Positions 34,787 to 42,275 of a stretch of DNA of 48,256 bases are shown here, piece by piece. Each line of letters begins with the position of its first letter. Position 1 is the stretch's first letter. The stretch comes from Bacteroidales bacterium. Lineage in GTDB: Bacteria > Bacteroidota > Bacteroidia > Bacteroidales > UBA932. Under the pieces are notes generated by a model. That model did not search any database, had not been told where the DNA came from, and saw only the letters and a list, made by a program, of their open reading frames with translations. Position numbers and translations under genes: made by a program. The stretch lies in contig JAFRVZ010000059.1 of assembly GCA_017438265.1 (NCBI GenBank), positions 1 to 48,256 of the forward strand, read 5' to 3'.

Positions 34787-36003
34787 AGTTGCAAGATTAT
34801 ACAACCAGTGCGCACAACTTCGAAGAGTGTATGAAATGCACCATCTGCACCGCCTACTGCCCGGTGGTGCCGGTCAATCCGCTCTATCCCGGTCCGAAGC
34901 AGGCCGGTCCGGACGGGGAGCGCCTGCGCCTGAAGGATCCCTGGTTCTTCAACAAGGCCCTGAAGTACTGCCTGAACTGCAAGCGCTGCGAGGTGGCCTG
35001 TCCCTCCGGGGTGCACGTCGCCGACCTGATCCAGGCCGCACGCATCCGCTATGACCATACGCCCCCGAAGCTGCGCGACGTGATGCTCGCGTCCACGGAC
35101 TTCATGGGCACGCTGGCGCGGCCGTTCGCGCCGGTCGTGAACGCCGTAACCTCGCTGGGAGTGACGAAGAAGGTGCTGGACGCGACGATGGCGATCGACC
35201 ACCGCCGCAGTTTCCCGAAATACAGCGGCCGCGGCTTCGAGGCCTGGCTGCGGCGCCACGCCAAGGAGCAGGCGGTGTTCCCGGAGCAGGTGGCCTACTT
35301 CCACGGCTGCTATGTGAATTACAATTATCCCCAGCTGGGGAAGGACCTCGTGAAGGTGATGAACGCGCTGGGCGTCGGCGTGCAGCTGCTCGACCGGGAG
35401 AAGTGCTGCGGCGTGGCGATGATTGCGAACGGGATGTCCCGGCGGGCGCGGGAGCACGCGCAGCACAACGTGGAAGTCATCGGCGCGGCGGTCGAAAAGG
35501 GGCTGCCGGTGGTGGCGACTTCCTCGACCTGCACCTTTACGATCCGCGACGAGTATCCGTCGCTGCTGGAGGTGGACAATTCCGCCGTGCGGGACAGCCT
35601 CACGCTGGCGACGCGCTTCGTGTTCGAAAAACTGGAGGCGGGCGCGCAGCTGCGCTTCAAGCCGGATTTCCGGATGAAGGTGGCGTACCATGTGCCCTGC
35701 CATCTGGAGAAGCTGGGCTGGGGCGTGTTCTCCGAGCGGCTGATGAAGCTGATTCCGGGGGTGGAGTTCCAATTGCTGGATTCCGCGTGCTGCGGCATCT
35801 CAGGCACCTACGGCTTCAAGAAGGAAAACTACGACGCCTCCCAGGCCATCGGCGCGAAACTCTTCGACCAGATCCGCCAGGTCAACCCGGACGCCGTCGC
35901 CTGCGACTGTGAGACCTGCAAGTGGCAGATTGAAATGTCCACCGGCTACCCGGTCCTCCACCCGATCACCATCCTTGCCCAGGCGCTTGTAGATCCAGAG
36001 TAA
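34783..36003 (+). CDS. glpC: Anaerobic glycerol-3-phosphate dehydrogenase subunit C
   Basis: The Fe-S subunit that anchors GlpAB and passes electrons to menaquinone. Two [4Fe-4S] clusters bind at Cys16, 19, 22, 26 and Cys63, 66, 69, 73. Two CCG domains follow (FHGCYVNYNYP, DREKCCGVAMIANG; YHVPCHLEKLG, DSACCGISGTYGF). The last Cys set, CDCETCKW, resembles those of heterodisulfide-reductase-like quinone-reducing subunits. 406 residues. The metallophosphoesterase gene starts 13 bp later with no promoter in between. Confidence 0.95.
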   Translation: MKLQDYTTSAHNFEECMKCTICTAYCPVVPVNPLYPGPKQAGPDGERLRLKDPWFFNKALKYCLNCKRCEVACPSGVHVADLIQAARIRYDHTPPKLRDVMLASTDFMGTLARPFAPVVNAVTSLGVTKKVLDATMAIDHRRSFPKYSGRGFEAWLRRHAKEQAVFPEQVAYFHGCYVNYNYPQLGKDLVKVMNALGVGVQLLDREKCCGVAMIANGMSRRAREHAQHNVEVIGAAVEKGLPVVATSSTCTFTIRDEYPSLLEVDNSAVRDSLTLATRFVFEKLEAGAQLRFKPDFRMKVAYHVPCHLEKLGWGVFSERLMKLIPGVEFQLLDSACCGISGTYGFKKENYDASQAIGAKLFDQIRQVNPDAVACDCETCKWQIEMSTGYPVLHPITILAQALVDPE

Positions 36004-36016
36004 AACTGATTCAGAT

Positions 36017-37135
36017 ATGGACAGAAGGGAATTTCTGACCACGGCCGCGGTGGGGATCGCCGGAGCCGGACTGCTGGGCGCCGGGCTGACCGGCTGCGCG
36101 GGCGCCGATCGCCGCTACTCAGTCGTCATCCTGGGCGACACCCACTTCGACACCGAGCCCGCCGACGTCTACCATTCGCATTACAACGAGCCCGTCGAGT
36201 GGCTGAACCGCGTCCAGCGCGCGGAATTCGCCCGCAACGGCGAGATGTGGCGGGAGCGCTGCCCGCGCCTCGTCCGTCGCGCCGCACAGCTCGTCGGCCC
36301 CGACACGAAGATGGTCTTCCAGATGGGCGACCTGATCCAGGGTGACTGCGGCAGCGGCGAAGTCCACCGCCGGATGCTGGACGACGTGATGAACCGCTTC
36401 AAGGACGACTTCGGCGGCCTTCCCTTCATCACCGTGGTCGGCAACCACGACATCCGCGGCGTCGACGCCGAGCAGGCCTACAAGGATTATATGCCCGCCC
36501 GGATGGCCCGCGAGCTCGGAAAGCCCGTTTCGAAGACGACCTTCTCCTTCAACATCGGCGACGACGCCTTCCTCGTCGCGGACTTCAACACGCCCGACGA
36601 CGCGGAGATGGAGAAGCTGCTGAAAGACTCCGAAGGCGCGCGCCATACCTTCGTGATCGTCCACGGTCCCCTCTTCCCCTACGACAGCGCCAGCTGCCGC
36701 TGGTTCTACCACGGCAGCGCGCGCGACACGGAGATCCGCCGCCATTTCCGCCGCGAATTCGCCCGCCGCGGCGTCATCGGCCTCTGCGGCCATACCCACC
36801 GGACCGAGTTCTTCGACTGGGTCGGCGACGGCGGCCGCATCACGCAGCTGACGATGAACAGCGTCTGGACGACAAACGAGAAGACGGGTATTTACGAGAT
36901 TGATTCCGAAGGCGCCGCGAAGTACGGGACCCTGCGCATCGGGACGAAGAACGACGACGGAACGCCCGTCGCGGACGAGACCGCCCTCTTCGACGAGTAC
37001 CGCGACGGCCTCCGCGCCTACTCCCGCTCCCGCGCCGCCGGCTCCTACAAGCTCACCGTCGGTCCCAGGGACGTCTCCGTCGACTTCTACGCCGGCGCCA
37101 GCCAGGAACTAAGCGAGCGCTTCGTTTTAAGGTAG
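36017..37135 (+). CDS. Exported calcineurin-like metallophosphoesterase
   Basis: A 372-residue phosphoesterase with a twin-arginine-like start (MDRREFLTTAAVG) and a possible lipobox LTGC (Cys27), so it is exported folded or anchored. The metallophosphoesterase motifs are in order: GDTHFD (Asp41, His43), QMGDLIQGD, VVGNHDIRG, VIVHGPLFP and CGHTHRTEF, giving a full two-metal site. The C-terminal 80 residues form a beta domain. Thirteen bases after glpC and 1 bp before a TonB-dependent receptor, it may cut phosphodiesters or phosphomonoesters that feed the glp pathway; this is inference from position. Confidence 0.88.
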   Translation: MDRREFLTTAAVGIAGAGLLGAGLTGCAGADRRYSVVILGDTHFDTEPADVYHSHYNEPVEWLNRVQRAEFARNGEMWRERCPRLVRRAAQLVGPDTKMVFQMGDLIQGDCGSGEVHRRMLDDVMNRFKDDFGGLPFITVVGNHDIRGVDAEQAYKDYMPARMARELGKPVSKTTFSFNIGDDAFLVADFNTPDDAEMEKLLKDSEGARHTFVIVHGPLFPYDSASCRWFYHGSARDTEIRRHFRREFARRGVIGLCGHTHRTEFFDWVGDGGRITQLTMNSVWTTNEKTGIYEIDSEGAAKYGTLRIGTKNDDGTPVADETALFDEYRDGLRAYSRSRAAGSYKLTVGPRDVSVDFYAGASQELSERFVLR

Positions 37136-37136
37136 C

Positions 37137-39383
37137 ATGAACGGGATGTTGAAAGCAAGCCTGATCCTGGCTGCCGGCCTGCTCGCGTGCCTTGCGGCCG
37201 CGGCGCAGCAGCCTGCCGACACGCTCGGCAGCGGCGAGCGCCGCAGCAACCAGAACGTCCTGCTGAACGCTTCCTCGACCTCCCAGCCCCGGGTGATCTC
37301 CCTCGGTATCCCGCAGTGGGGCACGGCCATCCTCGAGGACGGCCTCCCGGCGTCGATGTACACTGATTTCTTCCCGGGATTCTGGTCCTGGCACAGCGGT
37401 CTCTCGACGGAATCGATGGAACTGACACGGCTGGACGAGTCCGCCCTGCAGCTGGGCAATACGGGTTTCTACCCGATGTCGGTCTCCAGGACAGGCGCTT
37501 TGCGCCCGGAGGCCGCCGTGACCTACACGGTCAACCATTACGGCCGCAACCTCGTCGACCTGAATGTCGCAACCCCGCTGGGACGCGGCTGGGGCCTGGA
37601 CCTCAACGTCTACCAAGACCTCAACCGGGGCTCGAACCACCTCGACCTGACCTACCTCCAGGAGCACATCCAATACTACAAGGCCGGCGTCTCGAAGGCG
37701 TTTCCCGACGGCTCGGGCCGCTTTTTTGCGACCTATCTCTATACGAAGGTGCTCAACCTGAGCGATCCTTACGGTCCGTTCATCTTCGTCGGTGACGGCA
37801 GCGTGGCGCCCTACGGCGACTTCGTGCTGGGACAGGACCAGTACCTGCCCGCAACGGCCACGTTCGATTATATCGACATCGCAGACGGGCAGCGGAAGTC
37901 CCGCCGCTTCGTGGAGGACGGCGGCATGTCTTTCCACGTGCTGACGGCAGGGATGGAGCGTCGACTCGCGGGCGGCGCGACGCTCTCGCTCTCGACGCGC
38001 CTGCGTCTCGCGCACTGCGACCTGACGGAAGCGATGCTCGGCTCCATCGAGGAAGCCTCCCTGCTCTCAGGCTATTCCAACGTCGACGGAACGCCCTACG
38101 TGGGCAAGGTCCAGACCCGCTACATGCTCTACCATCAGGACGACTGCGACGAGTGGTTCACCACGGCGACCCTGAAGGGCCGCAGCGGCCGCTCCGAATG
38201 GCTCCTCGGCGCCAACACCTGGCTCAACCGGACGATCGACCACGTCATGGCGACGAACTTCGCCTACGAGGCGAAAAAGGATCCGGCGGCGCTGCGCTAC
38301 GGAGGAGACCTGTTCTATGTCCCGAATACCGGTGCCATGTTCTTTGAAGGCACGCAGGGCCGTTTCGCCCTTTTCGGCCAGAACCAGTGGACGCTGTCCC
38401 CGCGCCTGACCCTACGGGCGGGCCTGCGCCTCGAATACAGCACCGTCCGCGGCGAAGGCGCCCATAACCTCGACGGAAAGGAGAACAACACCCGCGGCAC
38501 AGGCTGGAGCCTGGCCAGCCCCGGCGTAACCCGCACGCCGGTCTCCGTCGGCAACGCCAACGGCGCGGCGACCCTGGTCGCCCTTTACCGCTTCAACGAT
38601 GCCTGGGGCCTGGAATTCGACGCGATCGCAACCCGCCAGCACGCCGAAATCTGGCAGTATGCGGAGGAAACCCTCCCGCCGACCCTCCCGAAAGACAACC
38701 TCCTCGCCCGCGGCGGCTTCAACTTTAAAAACAGCTGGCTCGACCTCCAGTCCATGCTGATGTGGTACCGCCAGAACAACAACTACTACACGGCCCTCTG
38801 GACCCACGAACTCACGCGGCCCGCCGGCGGCTATCCCGCCGGCTACAAGGAGAGCATCTTCGTCGGCTCCCTCTACAGCATGCAGGTGCTCGGCTGGACC
38901 ACCGACGCACTCGTCAGCGCCGGCAACTTCCACTTCCACGGCCTGCTGACCCTCCGCAGCCCCCGCTACAGCGATTACCGTTTCCAACCCCGCTTCAGCG
39001 ACGGCTACACCGAAACATTCGATTTCTCAGGCAGATACATCACCGGCTCCCCGGCGGTCGAGATGGAGCTCGAACCCTCCTACAGCCCCGGCAAATGGCG
39101 TTTCTGGCTCAGCGCACGCTACTACAGCCGCCAGTACGTCAACATTACCAACAGCCTCTTCTTCAAGGCACGCTGGGAAACCTTCGGCGGCATTGACTAT
39201 GCCCTCAGCGACCGCGTTTCCTTCAGCCTGAACGTAGTGAATTTCCTGAATCAGAAGGGTGCCAGCGCCGGCATCCAGGCCGCCTCGCTCGCGACCGATC
39301 CCGCCCCCTTCAAGAATTATCTCACAGCCGGCACATACATCCGCCCCTTCACCCTCGAATTCAGCACCTCGCTGAAATTCTAG
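37137..39383 (+). CDS. TonB-dependent receptor-like outer-membrane protein
   Basis: A 748-residue exported protein with signal peptide ending AAAQ. A reduced plug is visible at about residues 35-120 (QNVLLNASSTSQPRVISLG, ILEDGLPASMY). The remainder is a large barrel of amphipathic strands (RLTLRAGLRLEYSTVRGE, FWLSARYYSRQYVNITN) ending in Phe. No carboxypeptidase-like domain or clear TonB box is seen. Its ATG is 1 bp after the metallophosphoesterase stop, so the two form a unit that may deliver phosphorylated ligands. The assignment as a receptor is good, the substrate unknown. Confidence 0.83.
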   Translation: MNGMLKASLILAAGLLACLAAAAQQPADTLGSGERRSNQNVLLNASSTSQPRVISLGIPQWGTAILEDGLPASMYTDFFPGFWSWHSGLSTESMELTRLDESALQLGNTGFYPMSVSRTGALRPEAAVTYTVNHYGRNLVDLNVATPLGRGWGLDLNVYQDLNRGSNHLDLTYLQEHIQYYKAGVSKAFPDGSGRFFATYLYTKVLNLSDPYGPFIFVGDGSVAPYGDFVLGQDQYLPATATFDYIDIADGQRKSRRFVEDGGMSFHVLTAGMERRLAGGATLSLSTRLRLAHCDLTEAMLGSIEEASLLSGYSNVDGTPYVGKVQTRYMLYHQDDCDEWFTTATLKGRSGRSEWLLGANTWLNRTIDHVMATNFAYEAKKDPAALRYGGDLFYVPNTGAMFFEGTQGRFALFGQNQWTLSPRLTLRAGLRLEYSTVRGEGAHNLDGKENNTRGTGWSLASPGVTRTPVSVGNANGAATLVALYRFNDAWGLEFDAIATRQHAEIWQYAEETLPPTLPKDNLLARGGFNFKNSWLDLQSMLMWYRQNNNYYTALWTHELTRPAGGYPAGYKESIFVGSLYSMQVLGWTTDALVSAGNFHFHGLLTLRSPRYSDYRFQPRFSDGYTETFDFSGRYITGSPAVEMELEPSYSPGKWRFWLSARYYSRQYVNITNSLFFKARWETFGGIDYALSDRVSFSLNVVNFLNQKGASAGIQAASLATDPAPFKNYLTAGTYIRPFTLEFSTSLKF

Positions 39384-39386
39384 AAA

Positions 39387-39800
39387 TTAAAGGTGTATTG
39401 CAATCAGCTCCTTCCCGAGTTGATGCAGCGCCTGCTCAATGCGTTGTACCTGTGCCCTTCGGGGAGTGGAAAGCCCCTGGGCATAGTGCCAAAGCTGTTT
39501 TTGGTTGATACCTGTCAAGCGCTCAAGCCCGGACTTGGTAAAAATCCCCGTGTAGAGCCCTAAAAAACTTTTAACGTCCATCCTGAAAGTTATTTCATAC
39601 TCTCCGAACAGATCCTCCGGCAATTCACATCCCAAATCCCTGCACGCCTCGATGTAAGCCTCAACTGCACCGGACAAATTCTTCTTGATTTCATCTAACG
39701 TTGCCCCGCTGGCAGCGATCCCGTCAAAGCCATCAACATACGCGGAATAATTGTCTCCCGCATACTCTATAACCGCAGTAATGGTTTTCATATTCCTCAT
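39387..39800 (-). CDS. hicB: HicB-family antitoxin with C-terminal HTH
   Basis: A 137-residue antitoxin. The N-terminal partial RNase-H-like HicB domain includes TAVIEYAGDNYSAYVDGFDG and GATLDEIKKNLSGAVEAYIE; the C-terminal third has a helix-turn-helix (SGLERLTGINQKQLWHYAQG) expected to bind the operator. An internal Met at 39791 (MKTITAVIEY) is an equally good start. It lies 7 bp downstream of hicA on the same strand and converges on the receptor gene with a 3-bp gap. Confidence 0.9.
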   Translation of the reverse strand: MRNMKTITAVIEYAGDNYSAYVDGFDGIAASGATLDEIKKNLSGAVEAYIEACRDLGCELPEDLFGEYEITFRMDVKSFLGLYTGIFTKSGLERLTGINQKQLWHYAQGLSTPRRAQVQRIEQALHQLGKELIAIHL

Positions 39801-39807
39801 TCTATTA

Positions 39808-40008
39808 TCATTTCATGCCTTTCAGTCCGGCAGCACGCAAGATCGAGCGAAATGTTCCTTCTGCCAGATCGTCGTTCATGTTCCCCGGGACAATAATCGG
39901 ACGCATCGCGCCTTCCTTGAAATACTTGTGGTGGTCTCCCCGCGTTCCGACATACTTCCACCCGTTCCGCTCCAGCAGGTCTATGACCTGTTTAACCTTC
40001 CAGGTCAT
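39808..40008 (-). CDS. hicA: HicA-family mRNA interferase toxin
   Basis: A 66-residue dsRBD-fold toxin: VIDLLERNGWKYVGTRGDHH and VPGNMNDDLAEGTFRSILRA match HicA, with the catalytic His in GDHHKYF. HicA cleaves mRNA unless bound by HicB. Toxin first, antitoxin second is the usual order for this system. The pair sits at the edge of a low-GC patch, consistent with horizontal acquisition. Confidence 0.92.
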   Translation of the reverse strand: MTWKVKQVIDLLERNGWKYVGTRGDHHKYFKEGAMRPIIVPGNMNDDLAEGTFRSILRAAGLKGMK

Positions 40009-40030
40009 AATTGTCCGGTTTTATCGAGGA

Positions 40031-40038
40031 TAAAGGTA
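40031..40038 (-). promoter_or_regulatory. Candidate -7 box for hicAB
   Basis: Minus-strand TACCTTTA, one base from consensus, 22 nt before the hicA ATG. Confidence 0.4.
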
Positions 40039-40071
40039 ACTAAATTTCTATTAACATACAAGAAAAGCGGC

Positions 40072-40106
40072 GAAATAGTTACTATTTCAACCGCGAGATG
40101 GTTGAA
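40072..40106. promoter_or_regulatory. Two overlapping palindromes upstream of hicA, possible HicB operator
   Basis: GAAATAG-TTA-CTATTTC (40072-40088) is perfect, and TTCAACC (40086-40092) pairs perfectly with GGTTGAA (40100-40106). They lie 34-75 bp upstream of the candidate hicAB -7 box. HicB antitoxins with an HTH domain bind palindromes near their promoter; binding here is inferred. Confidence 0.4.
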
Positions 40107-40306
40107 GCTCTTCATGATTTCAAAGTTTAAGTCGGTTGTAAAAATGCGTAATAATAATGAAGATAGCAAGGAAAAACGGGCGGTTATTTAAGCGACTACG
40201 TGTATTATGACTTTTTTTTTGTGTGTATTTGAACCGAGCAGGGAGCTATCCCGGCTCGAGACATATAGACATACAGCGTTCGCTATTTGTTCGGTCTTGG
40301 TTGAAA

Positions 40307-40401
40307 CGTAGGAACTTTCGAATTTAGGGATCACGAACAAGTACTAACGTCCGCATAGTATTTACGCGGGCGTTAACTTGTTTCCCTAAAGGTTTCCTAC
40401 G
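40307..40401. other. 95-nt imperfect inverted repeat (long hairpin)
   Basis: Nested pairing arms: CGTAGGAA (40307) with TTCCTACG (40394); TTTAGGGA (40323) with TCCCTAAA (40383); AACAAGT (40336) with ACTTGTT (40376); TAACG (40345) with CGTTA (40371); CCGC (40351) with GCGG (40366). About 32-33 pairs in all, with bulges mainly on the 5' side and an 11-nt loop. It could be a structured RNA or a recombination or mobile-element end; no known family recognised. Confidence 0.75.
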
Positions 40402-40534
40402 ACCTCAACAAGAGCAAGTTTCGCTCGCGTATTTGTATTGTTCTATTTGACAATGCGGTAAGGTAATAGAATCAAATTATCGAAAACATATGAATAGAAG
40501 GGCAATTCTCTTTTCATTAAGCGCAAAACGAGTA

Positions 40535-40825
40535 ATGCGCAATTTGGTCCTGCTTCCATTTGTTGCTTTTTTGTCGCTTGCCGGATGCCAGGTGGATCAG
40601 ATGGATGCGGATCTTTCAGATTCAATAGAACAGAAGTTGGTCATTCGGGCGACGTATGAGTCCCCGGATATTGATACGAAGACTATGCGTGACGGATCCG
40701 GCAAGATATACTGGGTGCCTGGTGACGCAATCAGCCTGTTCTACGGAAGCGGAACGGCCGGCGGCAGTAAGTTCGTAGCCATGACGGACACTGTCGCTTT
40801 GGTTACCAACTTCTCCGGAACCATT
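40535..40825 (+). pseudogene. 5' fragment of a Bacteroidales surface lipoprotein gene
   Basis: A lipoprotein signal (MRNLVLLPFVAFLSLAGC) and about 80 residues resembling the N-terminal domain of Bacteroidales surface lipoproteins (GKIYWVPGDAISLFYGSGT, KFVAMTD, VTNFSGTIT). Homology stops near 40815-40825; after this the frame runs on to 41044 only as a shadow of the following gene. An upstream ATG at 40490 exists but gives a poorer signal. The fragment is joined to the interior of an unrelated nucleotidyltransferase gene, so this is a deletion or recombination remnant. Confidence 0.65.
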
Positions 40826-41441
40826 ACACTGTTAACGAGACAATCTATCTCCATACAGAGCCCGTTATGTTTGAGAACATCCGGGTCGAAGTACATTTCA
40901 CGCCCAGTTGGTTCTCTTCGCCTCGGGCTAATCGTCGGCTGCAAAAATGGTTTGCCATTCATGCCACGGAGCAGTTTGACCATTACGATGAGGATCTGGG
41001 CGCAAGCATTCCAACACTTCGATTCAACGGGGTTTATCTGCTGATGCACCTTTACCGCCATCAGATCTATGAAGGTATCAGTCTCCGCCAATTGTTGGAT
41101 TATTGCCTCCTGCTGCGCCATTTGGATGATGCTGGCCGAAAAAAGCTCTCAGAGGATCTGTATAGTCTCGGTCTAATGCGCTTCGCCGGGGCATTGATGC
41201 ATGTCCTAGGCACTCTTTTCCTGATTGAAGAATCGTATATGCCTTGTCCCCCAACCCTTGTCTTGGGAAACTACTGTTAAGAGAAATCAATCGAAAGAAG
41301 GGGGTTCAGTCTCCAATCGGACAAAGGATAATGCGGAACTATTGTTCCTTGCGGATATGTCCGGAGGAAATGATCTGGCGGCCATTCTTTGGGATATGGC
41401 ATTATTTCTGGCGCCGGAAAAACGGCTATTTGAAGCAGTAG
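40826..41441 (+). pseudogene. Truncated, frameshifted nucleotidyltransferase-family gene (NTP_transf_5-like)
   Basis: The C-terminal half of the nucleotidyltransferase family found in Bacteroides surface-polysaccharide regions: FENIRVEVHFTPSWF, YLLMHLYRHQIYEGISLRQL and LDYCLLLRHLD are in one frame to 41280, then the family C-terminus (KLLLREINRKKG, RICPEEMIWRPFFGIWHYFW) continues in another frame to the TAG at 41439-41441. The switch occurs near a run of five C at 41248-41252. The N-terminal catalytic half is missing. GC content is far below that of the neighbours. Its stop abuts the convergent deoD stop with no gap. Confidence 0.75.
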
Positions 41442-42155
41442 TTATAGGAGGGCGAGGGCGACGTCCATCATATGGGTAAAGGTCGTGCGGCGCTCTTCCG
41501 GGGTACAGGCTTCGCCGGTCACGAGGTGGTCCGAGACCGTGAGGATGGCGAGGGCGCGCTTTTTCGCCCAGGCGGCGTTCATGTAGAGCGCCGAAGCCTC
41601 CATCTCGACGGCGAGGACGCCCATCGACGCCCATTTTTCGTTCTGGGGGTTGACCGAGTAGAAGGTGTCGGACGAGAGGACGTTGCCGACCTTGAAGCGG
41701 TAGCCGAAGGTCTCGCCGGCCTCGACGGCCTTGCGCAGCAGCCCGAAGTCCGCGATCGGGGCGAACGTCCCCGGCAGCCCGAACTGGGCGCCGTAGTTGG
41801 AATCGGTGCTGGCGCCCTGGGCGAAGACCAGGTCGCCGATGTGGAGGTCCGGATGGTAGGAGCCGGCCGAGCCGATGCGGATGATGGTGTCGACGTCGTA
41901 GAAGTTGAAGAGTTCGTAGGTGTAGATGCTGATCGAGGGGATCCCCATCCCGTGGCCCATCACGCTGACTTTCTTTCCTTGATATGTCCCCGTGAAGCCG
42001 AGCATCCCGCGGATCCGGTTCACGACGACCGGGTTTTCGAGGTAGTTGTCCGCCATGTACTGGGCGCGGAGCGGGTCGCCGGCCATAATGACGGTCCGGG
42101 CGATTTCGTCGTAGTGGGCCCCGATGTGGGGCGTGGGGGTCTGGTTCGCTGACAT
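41442..42155 (-). CDS. deoD: Purine-nucleoside phosphorylase, DeoD type
   Basis: A 237-residue cytoplasmic enzyme splitting purine (deoxy)ribonucleosides with phosphate. TPHIGAHYDEIARTVIMAGD holds the phosphate-binding Gly/Arg region, GHGMGIPSISIYTYEL the conserved family loop, RIGSAGSY the central motif, VLAVEMEASALY the ribose-binding MExE-like site, and TVSDHLVTGE the catalytic Asp. The frame is open 20 codons further upstream, but MSANQTPTPHIGAHY at 42155 is the family start. High GC again marks the end of the foreign patch. Confidence 0.93.
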   Translation of the reverse strand: MSANQTPTPHIGAHYDEIARTVIMAGDPLRAQYMADNYLENPVVVNRIRGMLGFTGTYQGKKVSVMGHGMGIPSISIYTYELFNFYDVDTIIRIGSAGSYHPDLHIGDLVFAQGASTDSNYGAQFGLPGTFAPIADFGLLRKAVEAGETFGYRFKVGNVLSSDTFYSVNPQNEKWASMGVLAVEMEASALYMNAAWAKKRALAILTVSDHLVTGEACTPEERRTTFTHMMDVALALL

Positions 42156-42275
42156 AGGCAAATCGTAAGTAGTATCGTACGAAGATACGAATTTTAACGG
42201 TTTAATCCGTCGCAAGATTGGAATTATGGTCGGATTTGCCTATATTGAACGCGTATCTACCTAAAAACAAAGGCC

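Larger units (their letters stand above)
40009..40534. other. AT-rich non-coding stretch upstream of hicA
   Basis: About 525 bp without a supportable gene and much poorer in GC than the rest of the window. It contains a weak minus-strand -7 box (TACCTTTA at 40031-40038), two overlapping palindromes (40072-40106), a run of nine T (near 40212) and a 95-nt hairpin (40307-40401). Confidence 0.7.

Noticed and set aside
40307-40401. Integron attC site
   Set aside because: No consensus R'/R'' core (GTTRRRY / RYYYAAC) at the expected arms and no integrase in the window.
41225-41479. 84-codon plus-strand ORF crossing the deoD end
   Set aside because: Out of frame with the nucleotidyltransferase remnant and running into antisense deoD; no homology seen.
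42234-42261. Promoter for the zinc metalloprotease
   Set aside because: TTTG and TATCTACC are only 15 bp apart and the -7 box is poor; no confident promoter is seen.
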